NCBI GenBank assembly: GCA_020848855.1
Contig: JADLHH010000067.1
Span: forward strand, 1 to 9,573
Source: Anaerolineae bacterium
Lineage (GTDB): Bacteria > Chloroflexota > Anaerolineae > Aggregatilineales > Phototrophicaceae
Length of the DNA stretch: 9,573 nt
Direction: 5' to 3'
Part shown: piece after piece, positions 1-7,027 of the stretch
How the letters are laid out: every line of letters begins with the position of its first letter
Position numbering within the stretch: position 1 is the first letter of the stretch
The notes under the pieces: generated by a model
The model's input: only the letters and a program-made list of their open reading frames with translations
Databases searched by the model: none
What the model was told of the DNA's origin: nothing
Position numbers and translations under genes: made by a program

Positions 1-550
1 CGTCGCCCTTGATCGCCCGGTAGCCCTTCTTCGGCTCGAAGAACAGTACCGGGTTCGGGTCGCGGACGGCGCTCTTGAGCAGCCCTTTGGCGTCGTAGGG
101 CGTCGATGGGACGACGACTTTCAAGCCGGGGACGTGGGTGAAGAAGGCTTCGACGCTCTGGCTGTGGTACAGCCCGCCGGAAATCCCGCCGCCGTAGGGC
201 GAGCGAATCACCAGCGGCACGCGCCATTCGCCGTCCGAGCGGTAGTAAGTCTTGGCGGCTTCGTTGACGATCTGGTTGAAAGCGGGGTGGATGAAGTCGG
301 CGAACTGGATTTCGCAGATCGGGCGCAAATCTGCCAGCGCCGCGCCGATGCCGACTGCGACAATCGACAGTTCTGCCAGCGGCGAATCGACGACGCGCGC
401 GCCGCCGTACTTCTCGTACAAGCCCTGCGTCGCCCGGAACACACCGCCGCGCACGCCCACGTCCTCGCCGGTGATGAACACGCGCGGGTCGCGGGCGAGT
501 TCTTCGTCCAGCGCCAGCCGCACCGCATCGATCAGAGTCATTTGGGTCAT
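1..550 (-). CDS. bkdAB: Branched-chain 2-oxoacid dehydrogenase E1 component, beta subunit (N-terminal part, cut by window edge)
   Basis: My own translation of the minus strand from the ATG at 550 gives 183 residues with no stop, running off the left edge. With E1-alpha it would form the thiamine-diphosphate E1 heterotetramer that decarboxylates branched-chain 2-oxoacids (from Val, Ile, Leu) and acylates the E2 lipoyl group in the cytoplasm. Visible are TGEDVGVRGGVF (residues 27-38), SPLAELSIV with the conserved cofactor-activating Glu (E60), the block EIQFADFIHPAFNQIVNEAA (80-99), RSPYGGG (116-122), YHSQS.EAFF (128-137) and FFEPK (170-174). These match BCKDH/PDH beta subunits, and the IQFADFI..AF.QIVNEAAK pattern favours the branched-chain type. 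The ATG overlaps the stop of the alpha gene by four bases (ATGA), so translation is probably coupled. A second in-frame ATG lies at 541. About half of a typical ~325-residue protein is present. The main alternative is a pyruvate or acetoin dehydrogenase beta subunit. Confidence 0.93.
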   Translation of the reverse strand, partial: MTQMTLIDAVRLALDEELARDPRVFITGEDVGVRGGVFRATQGLYEKYGGARVVDSPLAELSIVAVGIGAALADLRPICEIQFADFIHPAFNQIVNEAAKTYYRSDGEWRVPLVIRSPYGGGISGGLYHSQSVEAFFTHVPGLKVVVPSTPYDAKGLLKSAVRDPNPVLFFEPKKGYRAIKGD

Positions 551-1596
551 GACGATGCCTCCTCCGGCGGCGCGTACACCGCGCCAAGCGCGTCTTCCGG
601 TTCCGGGCTGCGCGCGGCTTCGGCGTTTGCCTGTGCGCGATCCACTTCGGCACGAGCGCGCGTCTCGTAATCTTCGAGGATTTCCGGCGTCAGGACGCCT
701 TCGGCTTCAAGGTACTGCCGGAAGCGGTTGATCGGTCCCTTGCGCTTCCATTCCTCGACTTCTTCGCGTGTTCGGTAGCTGCGGTCGTCGTCGTCCGACG
801 AGTGCGGGACGATGCGGTAGGTCTTGGCTTCGACCAGTGTTGCGCCGCCGCCGTTGTAGGCGCGCTCGGCTGCCTCGCGCATTACGTTGTAGACCGCCAG
901 CACGTCGTTGCCGTCGACCACGACTCCGGTGACGCCGTAAGCTGCTGCTCGGTCGGCAACGTTGGCGACCGCCATCTCGGCATCGACCGGTACGGAAATC
1001 GCATACAGGTTGTTTTGCACCAGGCAGATGAACGGCAGCTTATGCACACCCGCCCAGTTCATGCCCTCGTGCCACTCGCCCTGGCTGGTCGAGCCTTCGC
1101 CCAGGCAGGTGAGGGCGAGGCGCGGCTGCGATTCGTCGTTCGGATCGACCAGCCCCGCCTGCTGGCGGTACTTGATGGCGAATGCCATCCCGGCGGCTTC
1201 CGGCACCTGGGTCGCCACCACCGACGAACCGCTGACGATGTTGAGCGCCTTCGAGCTGAAATGGCTGGGCATCTGCCGTCCGCCGCTGGTCGGGTCGTCT
1301 TTCTTGCCGAACAGGCTGAGCATGAACGCCGCCGGCGTAATGCCGATAGCCAGCGACAGCGCCAGGTCGCGGTAGTACGGGCACACGTAGTCCACGCCCC
1401 GGTTGATGGCGAACGCCGCGCCGACCTGAGCGCCCTCGTGTCCCATCGCGCTGATGTGAAACGCGATCTTACCCTGCCGGTGCAGCGCCCAGGCGCGTTC
1501 ATCGAGTCGGCGGCTGAGCAGCATCGTCCAGAAGATTTCCAGCAGTTCCTGCTCGCTCAGATGCGATGATGCTCGTTCGACTGCATGGGCGGTCAT
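547..1596 (-). CDS. bkdAA: Branched-chain 2-oxoacid dehydrogenase E1 component, alpha subunit
   Basis: A 349-residue protein, full length for this family. It supplies the thiamine-diphosphate binding half of E1, which decarboxylates 2-oxoisovalerate and related acids. The ThDP motif begins with GEG (166-168) and ends with QNN (194-196). SGGRQMPSHF (104-113), SSVVATQVPEAAG (124-136), VDGNDVLAVYN (227-237) and YRIVPHSSDDDDRSYR (260-275) are seen. The VDGNDV.AVYN and PHSSDDDD..YR patterns, and GEG rather than GDG, are what I expect of BCKDH alpha subunits more than PDH ones. The last is the phosphorylation-loop region of mammalian BCKDH. The start at 1596 is preceded by AAGGGAG (1602-1608) with 5-base spacing, and by a promoter with a -10 at 1652-1657. 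The stop overlaps the beta start. An E2/E3 pair would be expected beyond the left edge but is not visible. PDH or acetoin dehydrogenase specificity cannot be fully excluded from sequence alone. Confidence 0.94.
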   Translation of the reverse strand: MTAHAVERASSHLSEQELLEIFWTMLLSRRLDERAWALHRQGKIAFHISAMGHEGAQVGAAFAINRGVDYVCPYYRDLALSLAIGITPAAFMLSLFGKKDDPTSGGRQMPSHFSSKALNIVSGSSVVATQVPEAAGMAFAIKYRQQAGLVDPNDESQPRLALTCLGEGSTSQGEWHEGMNWAGVHKLPFICLVQNNLYAISVPVDAEMAVANVADRAAAYGVTGVVVDGNDVLAVYNVMREAAERAYNGGGATLVEAKTYRIVPHSSDDDDRSYRTREEVEEWKRKGPINRFRQYLEAEGVLTPEILEDYETRARAEVDRAQANAEAARSPEPEDALGAVYAPPEEASS

Positions 1597-1639
1597 CGGG
1601 TCTCCCTTGTTAGCTTGCTCTCTGCGGTTGTAATCTGAC

Positions 1640-1668
1640 TAGACACTTCCAATTATAGCATTTGTCTA
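1640..1668. promoter_or_regulatory. Inverted repeat flanking the bkd -10 (possible operator)
   Basis: TAGACA (1640-1645) and TGTCTA (1663-1668) are perfect 6-base inverted arms separated by 17 bases that hold the whole extended -10. A dimeric regulator bound here would cover the -10 and the inferred start site. The arms are short, so chance is possible. I do not recognise the site as that of a named regulator. Confidence 0.35.
1652..1660 (-). promoter_or_regulatory. Extended -10 promoter of the bkd genes
   Basis: Read on the minus strand this is TGCTATAAT, a perfect TATAAT hexamer (1657 down to 1652) with the TGn extension. No good -35 lies 16-18 bases upstream, which is usual for extended -10 promoters. 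The inferred start of transcription is near 1645, giving a leader of about 49 bases with the AAGGGAG ribosome site before the ATG at 1596. Nothing else in the gap offers a comparable promoter for this direction. Confidence 0.6.
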
Positions 1669-1803
1669 ATTGAGGCTGCGTGGTTGTTGGGTAAAGCGCC
1701 TAATGGGCTGCTGTCGCTGCCCGCTTCCGTAGAAGACGGTGAATTCGTACAGAGATGGCGCGAGCCGGCGCAAACCCGCACAAATTGATGGAAGAATTGT
1801 GAG

Positions 1804-1811
1804 TATATTAT
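1804..1811 (+). promoter_or_regulatory. AT-rich -10-like element upstream of the histidine kinase
   Basis: TATATTAT at 1804-1811 offers TATATT or TATTAT as a -10 for the plus-strand kinase, about 75 bases before its ATG. TTGATG at 1785-1790 resembles a -35, but the spacer is only 13-15 bases, so the match is poor. The rest of the divergent gap (1669-1886) shows no ORF, RNA gene or strong hairpin to me. Confidence 0.28.
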
Positions 1812-1886
1812 GGAAACGAAATTCCTTAATTCATGCAGCGCCAGTTCTTATGGACAATAACAGGTAAAGTTTAAGAGAATTTCGCC

Positions 1887-3320
<1,434 letters not shown>

Positions 3321-3338
3321 GCGCCGTGCCGATACAAT

Positions 3339-3356
3339 GGTCGCAGCGGTCGCAGC
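3339..3356 (+). repeat. Perfect 9-base tandem duplication
   Basis: GGTCGCAGC occurs twice in direct succession (3339-3347 and 3348-3356) in the short gap between the kinase stop and the receiver gene. It may be a slippage product. No function is evident. Confidence 0.6.
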
Positions 3357-3368
3357 AAACGATCTTTT

Positions 3369-3397
3369 AGGAGGGGGAGGAATTCGCGTCCCACGAA
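3369..3397 (+). promoter_or_regulatory. Over-distant Shine-Dalgarno plus short hairpin before the receiver gene
   Basis: AGGAGGGGGAGG at 3369-3380 is an almost ideal ribosome site, but its end lies 21 bases before the ATG at 3402, and no ATG, GTG or TTG occurs at normal spacing. TTCG (3383-3386) and CGAA (3394-3397) can pair around a 7-base loop. Folding them out would leave an effective spacing of about 6 bases. This rationale is inferred, and the stem is only 4 pairs. Confidence 0.4.
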
Positions 3398-3401
3398 CCG
3401 T

Positions 3402-4091
3402 ATGATGAAGATTATGTATGTCGAAGACAACCAAGCCAATATTTCGCTGCTCCGGCGCATCGCCCGCATGGGCGGGCACGAAGTAGTCAACTACACCAAC
3501 GGCGAGCACGCCTTGACCAATTTCGAGCAGGATGATCCCGATCTGGTGCTGATGGATTTGCAGCTTGAGGGGCGCATCAGCGGGCTGGATGTCGTCAAGC
3601 AGTTACGCGAGCGCGGCATCAGGACGCCGATTATCGCCGTCACCGCCTACGCGATGGTGGGCGACCGCGAGCGCTGCATCAGCGCTGGCTGCGACTCGTA
3701 TCTCTCCAAGCCGCTGCCGGTGGCCGAGCTGGTGGAGCTCGTGCAGAACTACGAGCACAAGCTCGATGTGGGCGGCGCGGCAGCCGAACCCGCCGCAGCC
3801 CCAAAGGTAGAATCCTCGGCGCAGCCGCCGGTGCAGCCGCCAGCTCCCGTCGTCGAGGCGCAGCCGTTAACGCCTGACACCGCGCCGGAAGCTGCGTCGG
3901 AATCCGCACCCGTCGCTGTGCCCGCCGCAGCCGAAACTGTTGCAGCCGAATCCCCGAAAGCCGAAGCGGTTACAGCCGAATCGTCCGAAACGGCGAGCGT
4001 GCCTGCCGCTGAAGCGAAGTCTGAACCCACCGCCCAGGCGACTCCTGAGCCGGTCGTCAAAGAAGAAGTCAAAGAATCCGGTCAGGCGTAA
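3402..4091 (+). CDS. CheY-like receiver protein with long Ala/Pro/Glu/Val-rich tail
   Basis: A 229-residue protein. Residues 1-121 are a complete receiver domain: acidic pair E8/D9, phospho-acceptor D52 in DLVLMDLQL, T81 after the fourth strand, and K103 in SKPLP. It should accept phosphate from a histidine kinase, most simply the membrane kinase encoded just upstream. Residues 122-229 contain no recognisable domain. They are rich in Ala, Pro, Glu, Val, Ser and Thr, probably disordered, and include a diverged 10-residue repeat (VAAESPKAEA / VTAESSETAS). There is no DNA-binding or enzymatic output, so any output must be by protein contact, or the tail is a linker or tether. The N-terminus MMKIMYVEDN places the first strand correctly from the ATG at 3402, and the ATG at 3405 is equally possible. 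A strong terminator follows 20 bases after the stop. Confidence 0.92.
   Translation: MMKIMYVEDNQANISLLRRIARMGGHEVVNYTNGEHALTNFEQDDPDLVLMDLQLEGRISGLDVVKQLRERGIRTPIIAVTAYAMVGDRERCISAGCDSYLSKPLPVAELVELVQNYEHKLDVGGAAAEPAAAPKVESSAQPPVQPPAPVVEAQPLTPDTAPEAASESAPVAVPAAAETVAAESPKAEAVTAESSETASVPAAEAKSEPTAQATPEPVVKEEVKESGQA
3939..3998 (+). repeat. Diverged 30-base tandem repeat inside the receiver tail
   Basis: Two 30-base units (3939-3968 and 3969-3998) begin GTTGCAGCCGAATC and GTTACAGCCGAATC and encode VAAESPKAEA and VTAESSETAS. The second half of the unit is diverged. This suggests the low-complexity tail grew by in-frame duplication. Confidence 0.45.
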
Positions 4092-4110
4092 TCATTTTCA
4101 GGCAAAACAC

Positions 4111-4146
4111 AGGGCGGCGATCCCAACGTTGGGGTCGCCGCCTTTT
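4111..4146 (+). terminator. Intrinsic terminator after the kinase-receiver pair
   Basis: GGCGGCGA (4113-4120) pairs with TCGCCGCC (4135-4142). The stem continues through a T-G pair and CCCAA/TTGGG to a tiny CG-centred loop, and TTTT follows at 4143-4146. The very stable GC stem plus T run, 20 bases after the receiver stop, is a typical rho-independent terminator. Confidence 0.88.
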
Positions 4147-4162
4147 GATTCATGCTCGCCAA

Positions 4163-4215
4163 TAGAAAAACCCCTTTGCGTCTTGCTTTCGCTTTCTCGC
4201 ATTGGGGTTTTTCTA
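4163..4215. terminator. Bidirectional terminator between convergent genes
   Basis: TAGAAAAACCCC (4163-4174) is perfectly complementary to GGGGTTTTTCTA (4204-4215). After a 2x2 mismatch the stem resumes as TGCG/CGCA (4177-4180 with 4198-4201) around a 17-base loop. The A5/T5 arms give a T run on either strand. It therefore suits termination of both the plus-strand receiver gene and the minus-strand lipid kinase ending at 4327. Confidence 0.75.
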
Positions 4216-4216
4216 A

Positions 4217-4232
4217 CCTACATCTCTGTAGG
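4217..4232. repeat. Short hairpin with tetraloop
   Basis: CCTACA (4217-4222) and TGTAGG (4227-4232) form a 6-base stem. The loop is TCTC on the plus strand and GAGA, a GNRA-type loop, on the minus strand. It directly abuts the bidirectional terminator, so on the minus strand it would be transcribed just before it. Confidence 0.45.
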
Positions 4233-4269
4233 ATTTGATTATCAGGATAGTGTGTGTAGATGAGACGGG

Positions 4270-4295
4270 CATTTGAGCGAGCTTAATGTCAAATG
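4270..4295. repeat. Inverted repeat downstream of the lipid kinase
   Basis: CATTTGA (4270-4276) and TCAAATG (4289-4295) are perfect 7-base arms around 12 bases. It lies 32 bases past the lipid kinase stop on the minus strand and has no T run after it, so it may be a 3'-end stabilising stem rather than a terminator. The rest of 4233-4326 shows nothing else. Confidence 0.4.
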
Positions 4296-4326
4296 AGATA
4301 TTTCTGCGCTGCTATGCCGTCTGGTT

Positions 4327-5238
4327 TTAAGACAGAATCTTCAGCAGCCCCGGCTGGATGCTGAAGGTCAGGTCGCCGGCGCTGACCGGCTCGCCGTCCA
4401 GTTCCAGACCCAGCGCTCCCTGCGGGCTGCGGATGCGGACTTCGGCGGCGCGCCCCGCTCGTACCGCCGGGTGCGTCAGGTGTGTCCCGCTGTACACCCG
4501 CTGGAGCGCTGCCAGAATCGTCACCCGCGACACGCCTTCCACCAGCACCACGTCGAACAAGCCGTCGCGCTGCTCGGCGTTCGGGGCGATTTTCATGCCA
4601 TGCCCGAAGGTCGTGCCGTTGGCGATGGCGACGATGTAGGCGCGTCCAACGTACCACTCGCTGCCGTCGAGCGTGATCGTCATCGTCTGCGGCTGATGCG
4701 TGATCAGCGTCCTGACCGTCGTGGTGAGGAATGACCACGGGTGGCGGTTGGGCGTGCGGTTCACCTGCACGGCGATGTCGCCGCTGATGCCCGCGCTGGC
4801 GATATTCAGGAAATACTCGTGCCCGCGCGCGTGGGTCAGCTTGCCGATGTCGGTCGGCTGCGGCTGCGCGTGAGCGATCCACGCCGCCGCCGCTTTCAGG
4901 TCGTTGAACGGGACGCCCTGACCGCGTGCCCAGTCCTGCCCGGTGCCGATGGGCAGATTGCCGTAGATCATCGGCTCGTCCGCAGGATGGCGCGCATTCA
5001 GTTCGACCAGCGCGTTGATCAGCGCGTGATTCGTGCCGTCGCCGCCGATGGAGATGACGCGCCGCACGCCAATCGCCTGTGCTTTGTCGAGGTGCTGCGC
5101 GACTTCATGTGGCTGGTCGGTGACGGCGACGATCAGTTCGCCCAGGTATTCCCACAGCAGCGGCTCGACTTCGCGCCACAGGCGACCTGCTCGCCCAGCT
5201 CCGGCGTGTGGATTCAGAATGATCAGGGTTTTGGGCAT
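4327..5238 (-). CDS. Diacylglycerol/lipid kinase of the DagK-YegS family
   Basis: A 303-residue protein, the normal length for this family of ATP-dependent lipid kinases, which phosphorylate diacylglycerol or related membrane lipids at the inner membrane face. The N-terminal catalytic domain shows LNPHAGAG (8-15), the nucleotide loop GGDGTN (65-70) and PIGTGQDWARG (96-106). The C-terminal half has FGHGMKIAPNAEQRDGLFDV (211-230) and DGEP (281-284), where the family has a GGGM.IAP.A...DGLLD-like block and a DGE motif. The usual GT.NDFAR reads GTGQDWAR here, so Asn is replaced by Gln. No transmembrane helix is evident. The ATG at 5238 gives the right N-terminus (MPKTLIILNPHAG), but the upstream sequence has only a weak GCGGAA ribosome site. 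The gene lies 83 bases after a receiver gene on the same strand. The true lipid substrate (diacylglycerol, undecaprenol-like or sphingoid) cannot be told from the sequence. Confidence 0.9.
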   Translation of the reverse strand: MPKTLIILNPHAGAGRAGRLWREVEPLLWEYLGELIVAVTDQPHEVAQHLDKAQAIGVRRVISIGGDGTNHALINALVELNARHPADEPMIYGNLPIGTGQDWARGQGVPFNDLKAAAAWIAHAQPQPTDIGKLTHARGHEYFLNIASAGISGDIAVQVNRTPNRHPWSFLTTTVRTLITHQPQTMTITLDGSEWYVGRAYIVAIANGTTFGHGMKIAPNAEQRDGLFDVVLVEGVSRVTILAALQRVYSGTHLTHPAVRAGRAAEVRIRSPQGALGLELDGEPVSAGDLTFSIQPGLLKILS

Positions 5239-5265
5239 CAGCGTTTATTCCGCAGCGGGCGGCTC

Positions 5266-5283
5266 GTGCGCCCGGCGGCGCAC
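5266..5283. repeat. GC-rich hairpin in the leader of the lipid kinase
   Basis: GTGCGCC (5266-5272) and GGCGCAC (5277-5283) are perfect arms with a 4-base CGGC loop. It lies between the receiver stop (5322) and the kinase start (5238). No T run follows on the minus strand, so it is not a convincing terminator. Leader structure or pausing is possible. The remainder of this 83-base gap shows no clear promoter. Confidence 0.4.
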
Positions 5284-5321
5284 ATAATCCAAGTATGACT
5301 CTTAAAACACACTGGAAGCGA

Positions 5322-5690
5322 TTAGGTTTCTGAGGGCTTGATATGCGCGAGCGCGTCGAACATCTCGTGGAAGCTGAACGGCTTGACCAGGAAGAAATCG
5401 GCGCCGGCGTCGAGCGCCGCCTGCCGCAGTTTTTCCGTGCCGCTCATAGCGATAAACACGATCTCAGACCACAGCGGGTTCTGGCGAATCTTGCCGAGGA
5501 AATCCAGTCCGCTCATGTGCGGCAGCGTGATGTCGCACATGATTCCGGCAGGAATGAACCCGCCGTCCAGCAGCGACAGCGCTTCTTCCGCGTCGTAGGC
5601 TACCGTCACCTGATACCCGTCAATCTCAACCGCTTCGCGGATGACTTTACGCAGGTCGTTGTCGTCTTCGATGAGCAATAAATCGCGCAT
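5322..5690 (-). CDS. Stand-alone receiver-domain response regulator (CheY-like)
   Basis: A 122-residue protein consisting of one complete receiver: acidic E8, D9, D10 (LIEDDNDL), phospho-acceptor D53 (GIMCDITLPHMSG), S83 in place of the usual Thr/Ser, and K103 (LVKPFS). No output domain is present. I chose the ATG at 5690 because it places the first strand (MRDLLLIEDD) correctly. The same frame is open far upstream, but that part overlaps the proA reading frame and has no receiver-like content. The start lies 8 bases after the proA stop, with AGG in the sequence overlapping that stop as the only ribosome-site candidate, so expression is probably coupled to proA. No cognate kinase is adjacent on this strand. 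The membrane kinase at 1887-3320 is the only kinase in the window. Its role next to proline genes is unknown. Confidence 0.92.
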   Translation of the reverse strand: MRDLLLIEDDNDLRKVIREAVEIDGYQVTVAYDAEEALSLLDGGFIPAGIMCDITLPHMSGLDFLGKIRQNPLWSEIVFIAMSGTEKLRQAALDAGADFFLVKPFSFHEMFDALAHIKPSET

Positions 5691-5698
5691 AAATGAAC

Positions 5699-6964
5699 CT
5701 ATGGGCGAACCTGTCCCGTGCCAATAACAACCCACTTGTACGTCGTCAGTTCTTCGAGCGCCATTGGTCCGCGCGCGTGCAGTTTCTGCGTGCTGACGGC
5801 GATTTCCGCGCCCAAGCCCAGCGCGCCGCCGTCGTTGAAGCGCGTGCTGGCGTTGACGAACACTGCCGCCGAATCGACCGCTTCCACGAAGCGCTCGGCG
5901 TGGGCGCTTGTCTCGGTCATGATTGCGTCCGAATGCTGGGTGCTGTGCAGCCGGATGTGCTCCATCGCCTCGTCCAGGCTGTCGACCACCTTCAAGCCGA
6001 GGATCAGCGCCATCCATTCGGTGTCGAAATCATCTGCTCCGGCGGGCTGCACGCCCGGCTTGCCATCGACAACCGCCAGCGCGCGCGGCTCGGCGCGGAA
6101 GGTGACTCCCGCCGCGCCCAGATGATCGACTACGCGCGGCAGAAATTCCGCTGCGACGCTTTCATGAACCAGCAGCGTGTCCAGCGAATTGCACACCGAC
6201 GGGCGCTGCGTTTTGGCGTTGAAGACGACGGCGAGCGAATCGTCCAGCTTGGCGGTGTCGTCCACGAATACGTGGCAGATGCCCAGACCGCCGGTAATGA
6301 CTGGGATCGTGCTGTTTTCGCGGCAGTGCTGGTGCAGCGCCGCGCCGCCGCGCGGGATGATCATGTCGATATACTGGTGCAGCTTGAGCATTTCATCGAC
6401 GTAGCGGCGCTCGGTGCTTTCGATGTACTGGATCGCGTCGGCGGGGATTGTCTCGTCGAAGCCGCCGTCGTGCAATGCCTGACGGATGACGTTGACCAGC
6501 GCCAGGTTGCTGCGCAGAATTTCCTTGCCCCCGCGCATGATCACGGCGTTGCCGCTTTTGAGTGAGAGCGATACCACATCGACGGTGACGTTAGGGCGGG
6601 CTTCGTAGATCACGCCCAGCACGCCGAGCGGCGTCCGGCGGCGGCACACCTGCAGCCCGTTATCCAGCGTCCGCGCGTCGAATGTCTTGCCGACCGGGTC
6701 GGGCAGGGTGGCGACCTTGCGCACGTCGTCGGCGATGCCCGGCAGCCGCTCTTGCAGACTCATGCGGTCGAGCAGGGCGTCGCTGAGACCATTTTTCTGC
6801 CCGTCTTCGAGGTCGAGGCAGTTGGCGGCGAGGATCGGCTCGGCGCTGGCGTCCAACACGTCGGCAATCGCCAGCAGCGCGGCGTTCTTCTGTTCGGTGC
6901 TGGCGCGCGCCAGCGCATAAGATGCCTCTTTAGCGCGTCGTCCCAGTTCGCCTGTATCCATCAT
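5699..6964 (-). CDS. proA: Gamma-glutamyl phosphate reductase (glutamate-5-semialdehyde dehydrogenase)
   Basis: A 421-residue protein, close to the ~417 residues typical of the family. It reduces gamma-glutamyl phosphate with NADPH to glutamate-5-semialdehyde, the second step of proline synthesis, in the cytoplasm. Motifs run in order: [18 protein letters not shown] (112-129), [14 protein letters not shown] (135-148), IPRGG (203-207), the catalytic Cys in [16 protein letters not shown] (C258), and near the end [21 protein letters not shown] and [12 protein letters not shown]. Two consecutive ATGs (6964 and 6961) begin the protein, and the ribosome site is weak (GGGGCTGGG directly upstream). 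It follows proB by 63 bases and is followed by a receiver gene after 8 bases. I see no missing catalytic residue. Confidence 0.97.
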   Translation of the reverse strand: MMDTGELGRRAKEASYALARASTEQKNAALLAIADVLDASAEPILAANCLDLEDGQKNGLSDALLDRMSLQERLPGIADDVRKVATLPDPVGKTFDARTLDNGLQVCRRRTPLGVLGVIYEARPNVTVDVVSLSLKSGNAVIMRGGKEILRSNLALVNVIRQALHDGGFDETIPADAIQYIESTERRYVDEMLKLHQYIDMIIPRGGAALHQHCRENSTIPVITGGLGICHVFVDDTAKLDDSLAVVFNAKTQRPSVCNSLDTLLVHESVAAEFLPRVVDHLGAAGVTFRAEPRALAVVDGKPGVQPAGADDFDTEWMALILGLKVVDSLDEAMEHIRLHSTQHSDAIMTETSAHAERFVEAVDSAAVFVNASTRFNDGGALGLGAEIAVSTQKLHARGPMALEELTTYKWVVIGTGQVRP

Positions 6965-6994
6965 CCCAGCCCCGATCAGTTGCTCTTTTGGTCT

Positions 6995-7021
6995 TTAGCT
7001 GACAGCTAATCGCTGATAGCC
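6995..7021. repeat. Heptamer repeat and palindrome between proB and proA
   Basis: Three 7-base units GCTGACA, GCTAATC and GCTGATA (6998-7018) are followed by GCC. Overlapping them, TTAGCTG-A-CAGCTAA (6995-7009) is a perfect 7-base inverted repeat around one base. It sits in the 63-base proB-proA gap. It may be a small dispersed intergenic repeat, or an intercistronic stem that affects proA translation. Confidence 0.5.
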
Positions 7022-7027
7022 AAATGC

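Noticed and set aside
802..1569. 255-codon open frame on the plus strand opposite bkdAA
   Set aside because: It is a mirror frame of a clear E1-alpha gene, rich in Arg/His/Ala with no motif.
3333..3338. TACAAT as a separate promoter for the tailed receiver gene
   Set aside because: No -35-like sequence lies at 16-18 bases and no TGn extension is present; co-transcription with the kinase is simpler.
3749..4072. 107-codon Ala/Ser/Gly-rich open frame opposite the receiver tail
   Set aside because: It is the complement of a GC-rich low-complexity coding stretch and has no independent sign of translation.
5691..6017. Upstream extension of the receiver at 5322-5690 as a fusion overlapping proA
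   Set aside because: The added residues are out-of-frame proA sequence (Arg/Gly-rich, no domain); the receiver starts properly at 5690.
5693..6565. 290-codon open frame on the plus strand opposite proA
   Set aside because: proA on the other strand has complete family motifs; the plus frame has shadow-like composition and no ribosome site or family resemblance.
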